A stretch of 64,000 bases of DNA from Denitratimonas tolerans (lineage in GTDB: Bacteria > Pseudomonadota > Gammaproteobacteria > Xanthomonadales > Xanthomonadaceae): contig NZ_JBBDHC010000004.1 of assembly GCF_037203605.1 (NCBI RefSeq), positions 164,124-228,123 of the forward strand, in the 5' to 3' direction. This document shows, one piece after another, positions 57,017 through 64,000 of the stretch; within the stretch, counting starts at the first letter, position 1; every line of letters starts with the position of its first letter. Under the pieces are notes generated by a model that was given only the letters and a program-made list of their open reading frames with translations, did not search any database and was not told the DNA's origin. The position numbers and the translations under genes are program-made.

Positions 57017-59000
57017 ACTGGGCAACTTCGCGCTGATCCTGGCGCTGGTGATCGCACTGGCGCTGGCGACGCTGCCGCTGATCGGCGCGTGGCGCAAGCA
57101 GGCGGCGCTGATCGCCACGGCGCGGCCGGCGGCGCTCGGGCAATTCGTGTTCGTGGCGCTGTCCTTCGTCATCCTGGCGATCGCCTTCGTGCAGGGCGAC
57201 TTCTCGGTCCAATACGTCGCCCAGAACTCCAACTCCCTGCTGCCGGTGATGTATCGCATTTCGGCGGTGTGGGGCGCGCACGAGGGCTCGCTGCTGCTTT
57301 GGATCCTGATCCTGGCCGGCTGGACGCTGGCGGTGGCGGTATTCTCGCGCAACCTGCCCGATGAGGTGGTGGCGCGCGTGCTGGGCGTGCTGGGCTGGGT
57401 CAGCGTCGGCTTCCTCGCCTTCGTTCTGTTCACCTCCAACCCCTTCGACCGCCTGCTGCCTGCGGCGGCGGAAGGCCGCGATCTCAACCCGATGCTGCAG
57501 GACGTCGGCCTGATCCTGCACCCGCCGATGCTCTATTTCGGCTACGTCGGCTTCTCGGTGGCCTTCGCCTTTGCCGTAGCCTCGCTGCTGGGTCGTGAAC
57601 TGGACCCGCGCTGGGTGCGCTGGGCGCGGCCCTGGACCAACGTGGCCTGGGCCTTCATGACGATCGGCATCGCGCTGGGTTCCTGGTGGGCCTATTACGA
57701 ACTGGGCTGGGGCGGCTGGTGGTTCTGGGATCCGGTGGAAAACGCCAGCTTCATGCCCTGGCTGGTAGGCACCGCGCTGATCCATTCGCAGGCGGTCACG
57801 GAAAAGCGCGGCGGCTTCCGCGGCTGGACCATCCTGCTGGCCATCGCCGCGTTCTCGCTGTCGCTCCTGGGCACCTTCATCGTGCGCTCGGGCGTGCTGA
57901 CCTCGGTCCATGCCTTCGCCTCCGATCCCGGGCGCGGCGTCTTCATCCTCATCTTCCTCATCGTGGTGACGGGCGGCTCGCTGCTGCTGTACGCGCTGCG
58001 CGCACCGGGACAGGAGGCCGGCAAGCCCTTTGCCGCGCTGTCGCGCGAAACCCTGCTGCTCATCAACAACCTCATGCTGTCGGCGGCGGCTGCGATGGTG
58101 CTGGTCGGCACGCTTTCGCCGCTGCTGTTCGAGGCGCTCAACCTGGGCAAGATTTCCGTCGGCCCGCCCTACTTCGCCACACAGTTCGTCTGGCTGATGC
58201 TGCCGGTGGTGGTGCTGCTGCCGTTCGGGCCGTTCGCGCGCTGGGGTCGCGAGCAGTTTCCGCGCCTTCTGCCGACCCTGCGGATCAGCTTCGCCTGCGC
58301 CGTGATCGCCGCGACCATTGCCTGGCTGCTGGGCGATGGCTGGGACATCCTCGCCATCGCCGGCGTCGCCGGCAGCGCGTGGATCCTCGGCGGCGTGGCG
58401 CTCTATGCCATCCAGCGCATCCGCCAGATGCCCGCCGGGCGGCGCTTCCCGCCGGAAATGCTCGGCATGCTGCTGGCCCACACCGGCGTCGCGGTGTTCA
58501 TCGTCGGCGCGCTGGTCGTGGAAACCGTGGGCGTGGAAAAGGATGTGGCGGTGTCGCCGGGCCAGGTGACCGAGGTGCGCGGCTACGAATTCCGCTTCGA
58601 CGGCGTCTCGCACAAGGTCGGGCCGAACTACGAGGCCGACCGCGGCACCGTCACGGTCACGGCCAAGGGGCGCCAGATCGCGGTGCTGCACCCGGAAAAG
58701 CGCGCCTACGCCAGCGGCGGCCAGGTGATGACCGAGGCAGCGATCGCGCCAGGCCTGTTCCGCGACCTGTACGTGGCGCTGGGCGAACCGCTGGGCGCGG
58801 AAAACTGGGCGCTGCGCATCTATGTGAAGCCCTTCGTGCGCTGGATCTGGCTGGGCGCGCTGATGATGATGCTCGGCGGTTTCATCGCGGCGGCGGACCG
58901 GCGCTTCCGACGCGACCTGGCCCCGTCGCGCGAAGCCATCGACGCGCCTTCGACAGACGCGCCCGCGTCCGCCGTCGCGGCACCGGCCGGAGTGGTCTGA
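57006..59000 (+). CDS. ccmF: Cytochrome c heme lyase subunit CcmF
   Basis: Large inner-membrane protein of 664 residues with about 15 helices that joins heme to apocytochrome c. The WWD domain (GGWWFWDPVENASFMPW) is present together with the heme-ligand histidines near HEGSLLLW and LHPPMLYFGYVG. It corresponds to full-length CcmF; CcmH and CcmI are separate downstream. Confidence 0.97.
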   Translation: MLPELGNFALILALVIALALATLPLIGAWRKQAALIATARPAALGQFVFVALSFVILAIAFVQGDFSVQYVAQNSNSLLPVMYRISAVWGAHEGSLLLWILILAGWTLAVAVFSRNLPDEVVARVLGVLGWVSVGFLAFVLFTSNPFDRLLPAAAEGRDLNPMLQDVGLILHPPMLYFGYVGFSVAFAFAVASLLGRELDPRWVRWARPWTNVAWAFMTIGIALGSWWAYYELGWGGWWFWDPVENASFMPWLVGTALIHSQAVTEKRGGFRGWTILLAIAAFSLSLLGTFIVRSGVLTSVHAFASDPGRGVFILIFLIVVTGGSLLLYALRAPGQEAGKPFAALSRETLLLINNLMLSAAAAMVLVGTLSPLLFEALNLGKISVGPPYFATQFVWLMLPVVVLLPFGPFARWGREQFPRLLPTLRISFACAVIAATIAWLLGDGWDILAIAGVAGSAWILGGVALYAIQRIRQMPAGRRFPPEMLGMLLAHTGVAVFIVGALVVETVGVEKDVAVSPGQVTEVRGYEFRFDGVSHKVGPNYEADRGTVTVTAKGRQIAVLHPEKRAYASGGQVMTEAAIAPGLFRDLYVALGEPLGAENWALRIYVKPFVRWIWLGALMMMLGGFIAAADRRFRRDLAPSREAIDAPSTDAPASAVAAPAGVV

Positions 59001-59002
59001 CC

Positions 59003-59539
59003 GTGCTCAAGCACTGGCTGCCGCTGATCCTGTTCGCCTCGCTCGGCCTGCTGCTGTGGGCCGGCATCCGCCTGTCGCAGCAGCGCGACCCGAACGCCAT
59101 TCCCTCGCCCTTCATCGACCGCCCACTGCCGGCATTCTCGCTGCCGATGCTGCACGATCCCTCGCGCACGGTCGATTCGGCCAGTCTCATCGGCACGCCT
59201 TATCTCCTCAACGTCTGGGCGAGCTGGTGCCCGGAGTGCCGGGTCGAGCATCCCGAGTTCGAGAAACTGGCCCGCGCCGGCGTGATCCGCGTGGTGGGCT
59301 ACAACTACAAGGACGAGCCGCAGGACGCGACGCGCTGGCTGCAGCAGTTCGGCGATCCCTACGAAGTGATCGTGGCCGACGAATCCGGCCGCACCGCGAT
59401 CAACCTGGGCATCTATGCCGCGCCGGAAACCTTCTTCGTGGATGCGCAGGGCATCGTGCGCTTCAAGCATATCGGCGCGCTCACCCCTGAAATCATCGCG
59501 CGGGAAATCATGCCGCGGCTGAAGGCGGCAGCGCGATGA
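59003..59539 (+). CDS. ccmG: Thiol:disulfide oxidoreductase CcmG/DsbE
   Basis: Membrane-tethered periplasmic thioredoxin of 178 residues that keeps the cysteines of apocytochrome or CcmH reduced. One N-terminal helix precedes the thioredoxin fold with the active site WCPEC (segment ASWCPECRVE) and the cis-proline loop YAAPETF. The GTG start directly follows the ccmF stop with two bases between. The ccmH start overlaps its stop. Confidence 0.96.
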   Translation: MLKHWLPLILFASLGLLLWAGIRLSQQRDPNAIPSPFIDRPLPAFSLPMLHDPSRTVDSASLIGTPYLLNVWASWCPECRVEHPEFEKLARAGVIRVVGYNYKDEPQDATRWLQQFGDPYEVIVADESGRTAINLGIYAAPETFFVDAQGIVRFKHIGALTPEIIAREIMPRLKAAAR

Positions 59540-60084
59540 GCGTTTTTGCAATCACTCGCCGCAGGATCGCCGCGGCGCGAAGAGTCTCCCCCACTCCAAC
59601 CCTCCCTCCTGTCGGAACCGGGGGAGAAGAAGCAACAAGCCGAGGGCGGGGGCTTGCCGGGCGCGCGCTGCTGGCGCTGTTGCTCTGTCTTGCCGCCGCC
59701 GCCGCTTTCGCGGTCGATCCGATGCCCTTCCGCGATGCCGCCGAGGAGGCGCGCTTTCGCGCGCTGGCCGCCGAACTGCGCTGCGTGATGTGCCAGAACC
59801 AGTCGCTGGCCGACTCCAGTGCACCCATCGCGCGCGACCTGCGCAACGAGGTGCTCGAACTCATGCAGCAGGGCAAGAGCGACGACGAGATCAAGGCCTT
59901 CCTGACTGAGCGCTATAGCGACTTCGTGCTCTACCGCCCGCCGCTGCGCGGCAGCACGCTATGGCTGTGGATCGCGCCACCGCTGCTGCTGCTCGGCGGT
60001 GCCGCCGTCCTTTTCGCCGTGGTGCGCCGGCGCGCCACCGCCGCCGGCTCGCCGCCGCAATCCGAAGACAACGAGGACTGGTGA
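59536..60084 (+). CDS. ccmH: Cytochrome c maturation protein CcmH
   Basis: Periplasmic reductant of apocytochrome c, 182 residues. The active site is RCVMCQNQSLADS (CxxC), followed by the helix region ARDLRNEVLELMQQGKSDDEI and one C-terminal membrane helix. The N-terminus is unusual: about 43 residues with a Pro/Gly-rich part precede the signal sequence (RALLALLLCLAAAAA), and the DNA there holds an inverted repeat at 59585-59627. No in-frame start codon exists between the repeat and the signal, so translation must pass through it. The ATG overlaps ccmG by ATGA. Confidence 0.94.
   Translation: MSVFAITRRRIAAARRVSPTPTLPPVGTGGEEATSRGRGLAGRALLALLLCLAAAAAFAVDPMPFRDAAEEARFRALAAELRCVMCQNQSLADSSAPIARDLRNEVLELMQQGKSDDEIKAFLTERYSDFVLYRPPLRGSTLWLWIAPPLLLLGGAAVLFAVVRRRATAAGSPPQSEDNEDW
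59585..59627. repeat. Inverted repeat of intergenic type inside ccmH
   Basis: TCTCCCCC (59585-59592) and GGGGGAGA (59620-59627) flank a C/T-rich spacer. The composition matches the CTCCCCC/GGGGGAG palindromes that are usually intergenic in xanthomonads, but here it lies in frame in the ccmH coding region. Confidence 0.5.
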
Positions 60085-61139
60085 TGACCGCGTTCTGGAT
60101 CCTGTGCGCGGTGATGGTCATCGCGGCGCTCGCCTTTCTCATCCCGCCGCTGCGACGCAGCGCGCGCGGCGTGGCGATTGCCCTCGTGGTGCTGGTCCCG
60201 CTGATCAGCATCGCGCTGTACTACCGGCTCGGCGATCCGCGCGTGTTCGATCCGGCGGTGCAATCGGCCACCGCCGCCATGCAGCAGGCCCGTCAGGAAG
60301 GCATGCCGCCGATGGAACAGGCCATCGCCGGCCTGCGCGACCGGCTGGAGCGCGAGCCCGACGACCTGGAAGGCTGGCTGCTGCTCGGCCGCGCCTACAA
60401 GAGCATCGAGCGCTTTTCCGACGCCCAGACGGCCTTCTCCCGCGCCATGGCGCTGGCACCCGAATCGGGCAGCGTGATGATCGAGTACGCCGAGGCGCAG
60501 ACGCTGGCCTCGCCCTCGCGCCGCTTCGAAGGCGAGGCGCTGCTGCTGCTCGAACTCGCCCTGCGGCTCGAGCCCGACAACCAGCGCGGGCTGTGGCTGC
60601 GCGGCATCGCACATTACCAAGCGGGCGAAACCAATCAGGCGATGGCGGTCTGGGAGCACCTGCTCACGGTGATTCCCGAAGACAGCCCGACCCGCGGAAC
60701 CCTGCGCCAGCGCATCGACGAACTGAGGGCGCAGGCCGGCATTGCCGTACCCGCGCAGCCTGCGCCCGCCTCTCAAGCGGCCGCCGCATCGCCCGTCCGC
60801 CTCACCGTGCAGGTGTCGCTGTCGCCTGCCCTGGCCGGCCGCATGGCACCCGATGACACCCTGTTCGTGTTTGCCCGCGCACCCGAGGGATCACGCGCGC
60901 CGCTCGCGATCCAGCGCCTGGCGGCGCGCGACCTGCCGCTCACCGTGACGCTCGACGACAGCCACGCCATGGTGCCGCAGATGAACCTTTCCAGCGTGAC
61001 GCAGGTGGTGGTAGGCGCGCGCATCTCGCGCAGCGGCAGCGCGCAGGCGCAGCCGGGCGATCTGGAAACCCTCTCGCCCGCGATTTCCACCTCGCGAACC
61101 GAGCCGGTCGAACTGGTCATCGACCGCATCGCCCCCTGA
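60084..61139 (+). CDS. ccmI: Cytochrome c biogenesis protein CcmI
   Basis: Apocytochrome chaperone of 351 residues. Two N-terminal membrane helices (about 2-20 and 28-48) are followed by TPR repeats (EGWLLLGRAYKSIERFSDA and following) that bind the C-terminus of apocytochromes, then a beta-rich domain (about 235-350). It overlaps the ccmH stop by one base and is the last gene of the ccm operon. Confidence 0.93.
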   Translation: MTAFWILCAVMVIAALAFLIPPLRRSARGVAIALVVLVPLISIALYYRLGDPRVFDPAVQSATAAMQQARQEGMPPMEQAIAGLRDRLEREPDDLEGWLLLGRAYKSIERFSDAQTAFSRAMALAPESGSVMIEYAEAQTLASPSRRFEGEALLLLELALRLEPDNQRGLWLRGIAHYQAGETNQAMAVWEHLLTVIPEDSPTRGTLRQRIDELRAQAGIAVPAQPAPASQAAAASPVRLTVQVSLSPALAGRMAPDDTLFVFARAPEGSRAPLAIQRLAARDLPLTVTLDDSHAMVPQMNLSSVTQVVVGARISRSGSAQAQPGDLETLSPAISTSRTEPVELVIDRIAP

Positions 61140-61146
61140 CCGCGCC

Positions 61147-62259
61147 GTGGCCGAGTTCATTCCACCCGCGACGCGGTTCTTCAATCTGCCCTCGCCCTTC
61201 GCGATGCGGCGCGGCGGCAGCCTGACGGGCGCGCGCCTGGCGTATGAAACCTGGGGCACGCTGTCGCCGGCCCGCGACAACGCCATCCTGATCCACACCG
61301 GCCTGTCGCCCAGCGCACATGCGGCCTCGCGCGAGGCCAACCCGGAGCCGGGCTGGTGGGAGGCGATGATCGGCCCGGGCAAGGCCATCGACACGCGCCG
61401 CTGGTTCGTGATCTGCGCCAACCCGCTGGGAAGCTGCAAGGGCTCCACCGGACCGGCTTCGACCAATCCGGCCAGCGGGGAAACCTACCGCCTCGACTTC
61501 CCCGACCTTGCGCTGGAGGACATCGCCGCATCGACCGGCGCGCTGGTGCAGGCGCTGGGCATCGAGCGGCTGGCCGCCCTGATCGGCTGCTCGCTGGGCG
61601 GCATGTCCTCACTGGCCTACCTGCAGCAGTTTCCCGGCGCGGTCGGCTCGTACATCAACATTTCCGGTGCCACGCACGCGCTGCCCTTCTCCATCGCGAT
61701 CCGCTCGCTGCAGCGCGAGGCGATCCGGCTCGATCCGGCCTGGGACCAGGGCCGCTATACCGAGGAAAGCTACCCCGAATCGGGGATGCGCATGGCGCGC
61801 AAGCTCGGCGTGGTCACCTACCGCTCGGCGCTGGAATGGGACGGGCGTTTCGGCCGGGTGCGGCTGGACCCCGACCGCCGCGAAGACGATCCCTTCGGCC
61901 TGGAGTTCGAAGTGGAGTCCTATCTGGAAGGGCACGCGCGGCGTTTCATCCGCCAGTACGACCCCAACTGCTACCTCTACCTCAGCCGCGCGATGGACTG
62001 GTTCGACCTGTCCGAATCCGCCGGCGGCGACGCCATCGCCGCACTGGCGACGCTGCGCGTGCCGCGCGCCCGGGTTCTGGGCGTCACCACCGACATCCTG
62101 TTCCCGAGCAGCCAGCAGGAGGAAATCGCCGAGGGGCTGCGCCGCGGCGGCAGCCAGGCCGAGTGCCTCGCCTTCCCCTCGCCGCAGGGCCACGACGCCT
62201 TCCTCGTGGACTTCGCGCGCTTCTCGCCGGCGGTGGCCGAGTTCCTCGCCGGGGCCTGA
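61147..62259 (+). CDS. MetX-family acyltransferase, probable serine O-succinyltransferase
   Basis: Alpha/beta-hydrolase acyltransferase of 370 residues. The nucleophile elbow is GCSLGGMSSL (Ser near 145); the acid/base pair comes from the C-terminal TTDILFPSSQQE and PQGHDAFLVD segments. MetX proteins acylate homoserine, but several Xanthomonadales members were shown to be L-serine O-succinyltransferases serving cysteine synthesis. The pattern TRFFNLPSPF, LGSCKGSTGPAS and DPNCYLYLSRAMDWFDL matches that subgroup as I recall it. A GTG start 7 bases after ccmI suggests readthrough. Plain homoserine acetyl- or succinyltransferase remains possible. Confidence 0.88.
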   Translation: MAEFIPPATRFFNLPSPFAMRRGGSLTGARLAYETWGTLSPARDNAILIHTGLSPSAHAASREANPEPGWWEAMIGPGKAIDTRRWFVICANPLGSCKGSTGPASTNPASGETYRLDFPDLALEDIAASTGALVQALGIERLAALIGCSLGGMSSLAYLQQFPGAVGSYINISGATHALPFSIAIRSLQREAIRLDPAWDQGRYTEESYPESGMRMARKLGVVTYRSALEWDGRFGRVRLDPDRREDDPFGLEFEVESYLEGHARRFIRQYDPNCYLYLSRAMDWFDLSESAGGDAIAALATLRVPRARVLGVTTDILFPSSQQEEIAEGLRRGGSQAECLAFPSPQGHDAFLVDFARFSPAVAEFLAGA

Positions 62260-62271
62260 AGACAGGTCCGA

Positions 62272-63585
62272 TCAGCCCTCCGCGGCGGGCAGCGGGGCAT
62301 TGCCTCGCGCCCGGATCTTCGCCACGCCGCGCGCGCTGGCCAGGCGCAGGTCGTCGAGAATGGCGTAGATCGTCGGCAGGAACAGCAGCGTGACCACGGT
62401 GGAGAACGCCAGGCCGCCGGCGATGGCGCGTGCCATCGGGTAGTACGGCGGGCCGCCGCCGGCGATCTGCGTGGTGGAGAGGCTGATCGGCACCATGCCC
62501 AGGATCGCGCAGCCCATGGTCATCAGGATCGGCCGCAGCCGGTCGCGGCACCCTTGCACCAGGGCTTCGGTGCGGGGCAATCCGCCGCGTCGCAGGGTGT
62601 TGATGTGCTCCACCATCACGATGCCGTTGTTCACCACCACGCCCATCAGCACCAGGATGCCGATCGAGGCCATGATGGTGAAGGTGGTGCCGGTCAGTGC
62701 AAACAGCCAGAACACGCCCAGGATCGAAAACCCGATGCCCGAGAGGATCGCGGCCGGAAACAGCAGCGACTCGAACACCGCCGCCATCACCACGTAGATC
62801 ATCACCAGCGCGATCAGGGTGTTGAACAGCATCTGCTGGCCGGCCTCGTCGTTCTGCCGGAACGCGCCCTCGAAGGTGTAGCCGTAGCCGGCGGGCAGCG
62901 TGGTGGCCGACATCACCGCCGCCATCGCGCGGCGCGCGTCAGGTGCCGTGGCACCGGGCGCAAGGTCGGCCTTGAGTTCCAGCATGGTCTGTCGATCCAC
63001 GCGGGTGACCTGGGTGGCTGACGGGCGCAGATCCACGTCGATCAGTGCCATCAGCGGGATCTGCTCCCCCGCCGCCGAGCGCAGCATGAAGCCGCTCAGA
63101 TCCGAAATGCGGGTTTCCTCGGCATCGGCAAAGCGCAGCTGCACCGGGATCTCGTTGCCGTCGCGGCGGAACTCGCGCAGCGGCGTGCCGCGCAGCGCGA
63201 TGCCGACGTAGCTGGCCACCTCCTGGGCGGAAAAGCCATAGCGCGCGGCGCGCTCACGGTCCACATGGATGGCCAGCTCGCTGTTGCGGTCACCGGTTTC
63301 CACGCGCACGTCGCGCAGCTCGGGGCGCTGCGCCAGGAGCGGCACCAGCGCATCGCCGAGCTCCTTCAGCAGTTGCGCCGAATCGCCAACCAGCACCACC
63401 GTCATCACTTCCTGTTCGCCACTGCCCTGCGCGCCCTGGAATCCGAAGTCAGCACGCGCCGAGGGTGGCAACCCTTCGCGGATTTCTTCCATCACCTCGC
63501 GCGCATCGCGCAGGCCGCGCCCTTCCGATCGCAACGTCAGCCGGGTGCCGCCCCAGCCCTGCTCGCTGTAGCGGACTGAGACGTA
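62272..63585 (-). pseudogene. RND efflux transporter, C-terminal part only
   Basis: About 435 residues of the second half of an RND (AcrB/MdtB-like) pump on the minus strand: periplasmic docking segments followed by the helices with VNNGIVMVEHINTLRRGG and RPILMTMGCAILGMVPI. A full RND protein has about 1,000 residues. Homology-like sequence (VSVRYSEQGWGG) continues to about 63585; a stop lies just upstream at 63591-63589 and the DNA there becomes AT-richer. The N-terminal half, including the first helices and the proton-relay aspartates, is missing. It is probably a broken remnant, unless the junction is an assembly error. Confidence 0.85.
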
Positions 63586-63708
63586 TGGTCAGTTCAGGCT
63601 TGATTTATTCTTGCTTGCTCCTCAATACTCTGCTCTACGCGCAGAGGATTGTGGTGCGAAGCTCTCTTGCTCTGGCAATCAAACGCTCATGTACACCAAT
63701 GGATCGCT
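63586..63708. other. AT-richer spacer at the RND/radical SAM junction
   Basis: This 123-base stretch links the broken RND gene to the radical SAM fragment. It is AT-richer than the rest of the window, contains CTTGATTTATTCTTG, and holds no recognisable gene, terminator or repeat. The junction with GC-rich DNA lies near 63585-63592. Confidence 0.5.
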
Positions 63709-63925
63709 ATGGAACTGATGAACGGCTTCACCCGACAGCAAATCGGCAGTTGTATCTCGCCACGCAAACTTGATCTCACGCTACTTCCGACAGAAAAGTG
63801 TAATTTCCGCTGTGTTTATTGCTATGAAGAATTCGAACATGGCGCTATGCCACCGCACGTTGTAGAGGGTGTTTGCAACCTAATCACTCGCCGCGCAGAA
63901 ACTGGCCTTGAGAATCTTTCACTTA
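63709..63925 (+). pseudogene. Radical SAM protein, N-terminal fragment
   Basis: Start of a radical SAM enzyme. The Fe-S motif CxxxCxxC reads CNFRCVYC inside TLLPTEKCNFRCVYCYEEF, as in radical SAM/SPASM peptide-maturation enzymes. After ETGLENLSL the reading frame enters unrelated sequence and stops at 63984; the expected GGEPL segment, which normally follows within a few residues, is absent. ATG 63709 (MELMNGFT) is the proposed start; ATG 63718 is an alternative. Codon use and base composition are AT-richer than every other gene in the window. It may be interrupted by the insertion-like end that follows. Confidence 0.7.
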
Positions 63926-64000
63926 GGGAAGGTCTGAACAAGCCCTCCCGCTTCGCGTCCGCATCGCCTTCGGAACGCGGCTGAAGCAGTCTTTCGCGAT
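63926..64000. mobile_element. Possible insertion-sequence end
   Basis: At 63926 the sequence changes abruptly back to GC-rich DNA beginning GGGAAGGTCTGAACAAGCCC, which resembles a terminal inverted repeat of the IS5-group elements common in xanthomonads. The opposite end and the transposase would lie outside the window. Identification is from a remembered pattern. Confidence 0.4.

Overview
The window is a GC-rich, densely packed bacterial chromosome segment that looks like a member of the Xanthomonadales (Lysobacterales, Gammaproteobacteria). Several lineage markers agree. Aspartate kinase is fused to diaminopimelate decarboxylase. The MurD2/MurL pair stands in for the usual D-glutamate route to peptidoglycan. 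A Xanthomonas-type LexA box lies in front of lexA, next to recA and recX. A MetX-family enzyme resembles the Xanthomonadales serine O-succinyltransferases. Genus and species cannot be fixed from this sequence alone.

Layout. 1-1.6 kb: a small sulfur/redox operon with two single-domain rhodaneses around an ArsR regulator that carries the two cysteines of persulfide sensors, followed by an AhpD-like protein. 1.7-7.6 kb: a large alpha-2-macroglobulin lipoprotein and an ATPase-like protein of unknown function. 7.6-11.1 kb (minus strand): nnr, tsaE, amiC. 11.2-13 kb: a pentaheme cytochrome c behind an FNR/ANR-type box. 13-19 kb (minus): a TPR-GGDEF cyclase, purA, recX, recA and lexA. 19-28 kb (minus): a Tricorn-like S41 protease, then lysC-lysA, murL and murD2, which overlap as a cell-wall precursor operon. 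28-31.5 kb: an amidotransferase, an envelope glycine-zipper protein, a lipoprotein phosphoesterase and a copper chaperone. 31.5-41 kb: a DUF4139 protein, an enoyl-CoA isomerase-like protein, a sulfurtransferase, rlmJ, a GNAT, a rhomboid protease, an ECF sigma/anti-sigma pair with yigZ, and an ABC exporter. 41.1-42.2 kb: a RES/Xre toxin-antitoxin locus with a palindromic promoter. 42.2-46.2 kb: three secreted amidohydrolases, one without metal ligands. 46.3-54 kb: an MFS pump, an omega-amidase, an aminotransferase and a very large secreted subtilase. 54.2-61.1 kb: a complete cytochrome c maturation operon ccmABCDEFGHI. 61-62.3 kb: the serine/homoserine acyltransferase.

The last 1.7 kb is different. 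An RND efflux gene is cut off at about 63585. It is followed by visibly AT-richer DNA carrying the start of a radical SAM (CxxxCxxC) gene, which breaks at about 63925 where an insertion-sequence-like end begins. This is either a mobile-DNA junction or an assembly join.

Functional links seen: the Ccm operon would supply heme attachment for the pentaheme cytochrome, whose promoter is built like an oxygen-controlled class II FNR promoter. lexA appears to be transcribed as a leaderless, self-repressed mRNA. lysC-lysA, murL and murD2 together supply diaminopimelate and D-glutamate for peptidoglycan. The aminotransferase and omega-amidase form a classical keto-acid salvage pair. Most neighbouring genes on one strand overlap by ATGA or GTGA, so translational coupling is common. 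No tRNA, rRNA, CRISPR array or complete insertion sequence was seen, and no gene-free stretch exceeds 300 bases.
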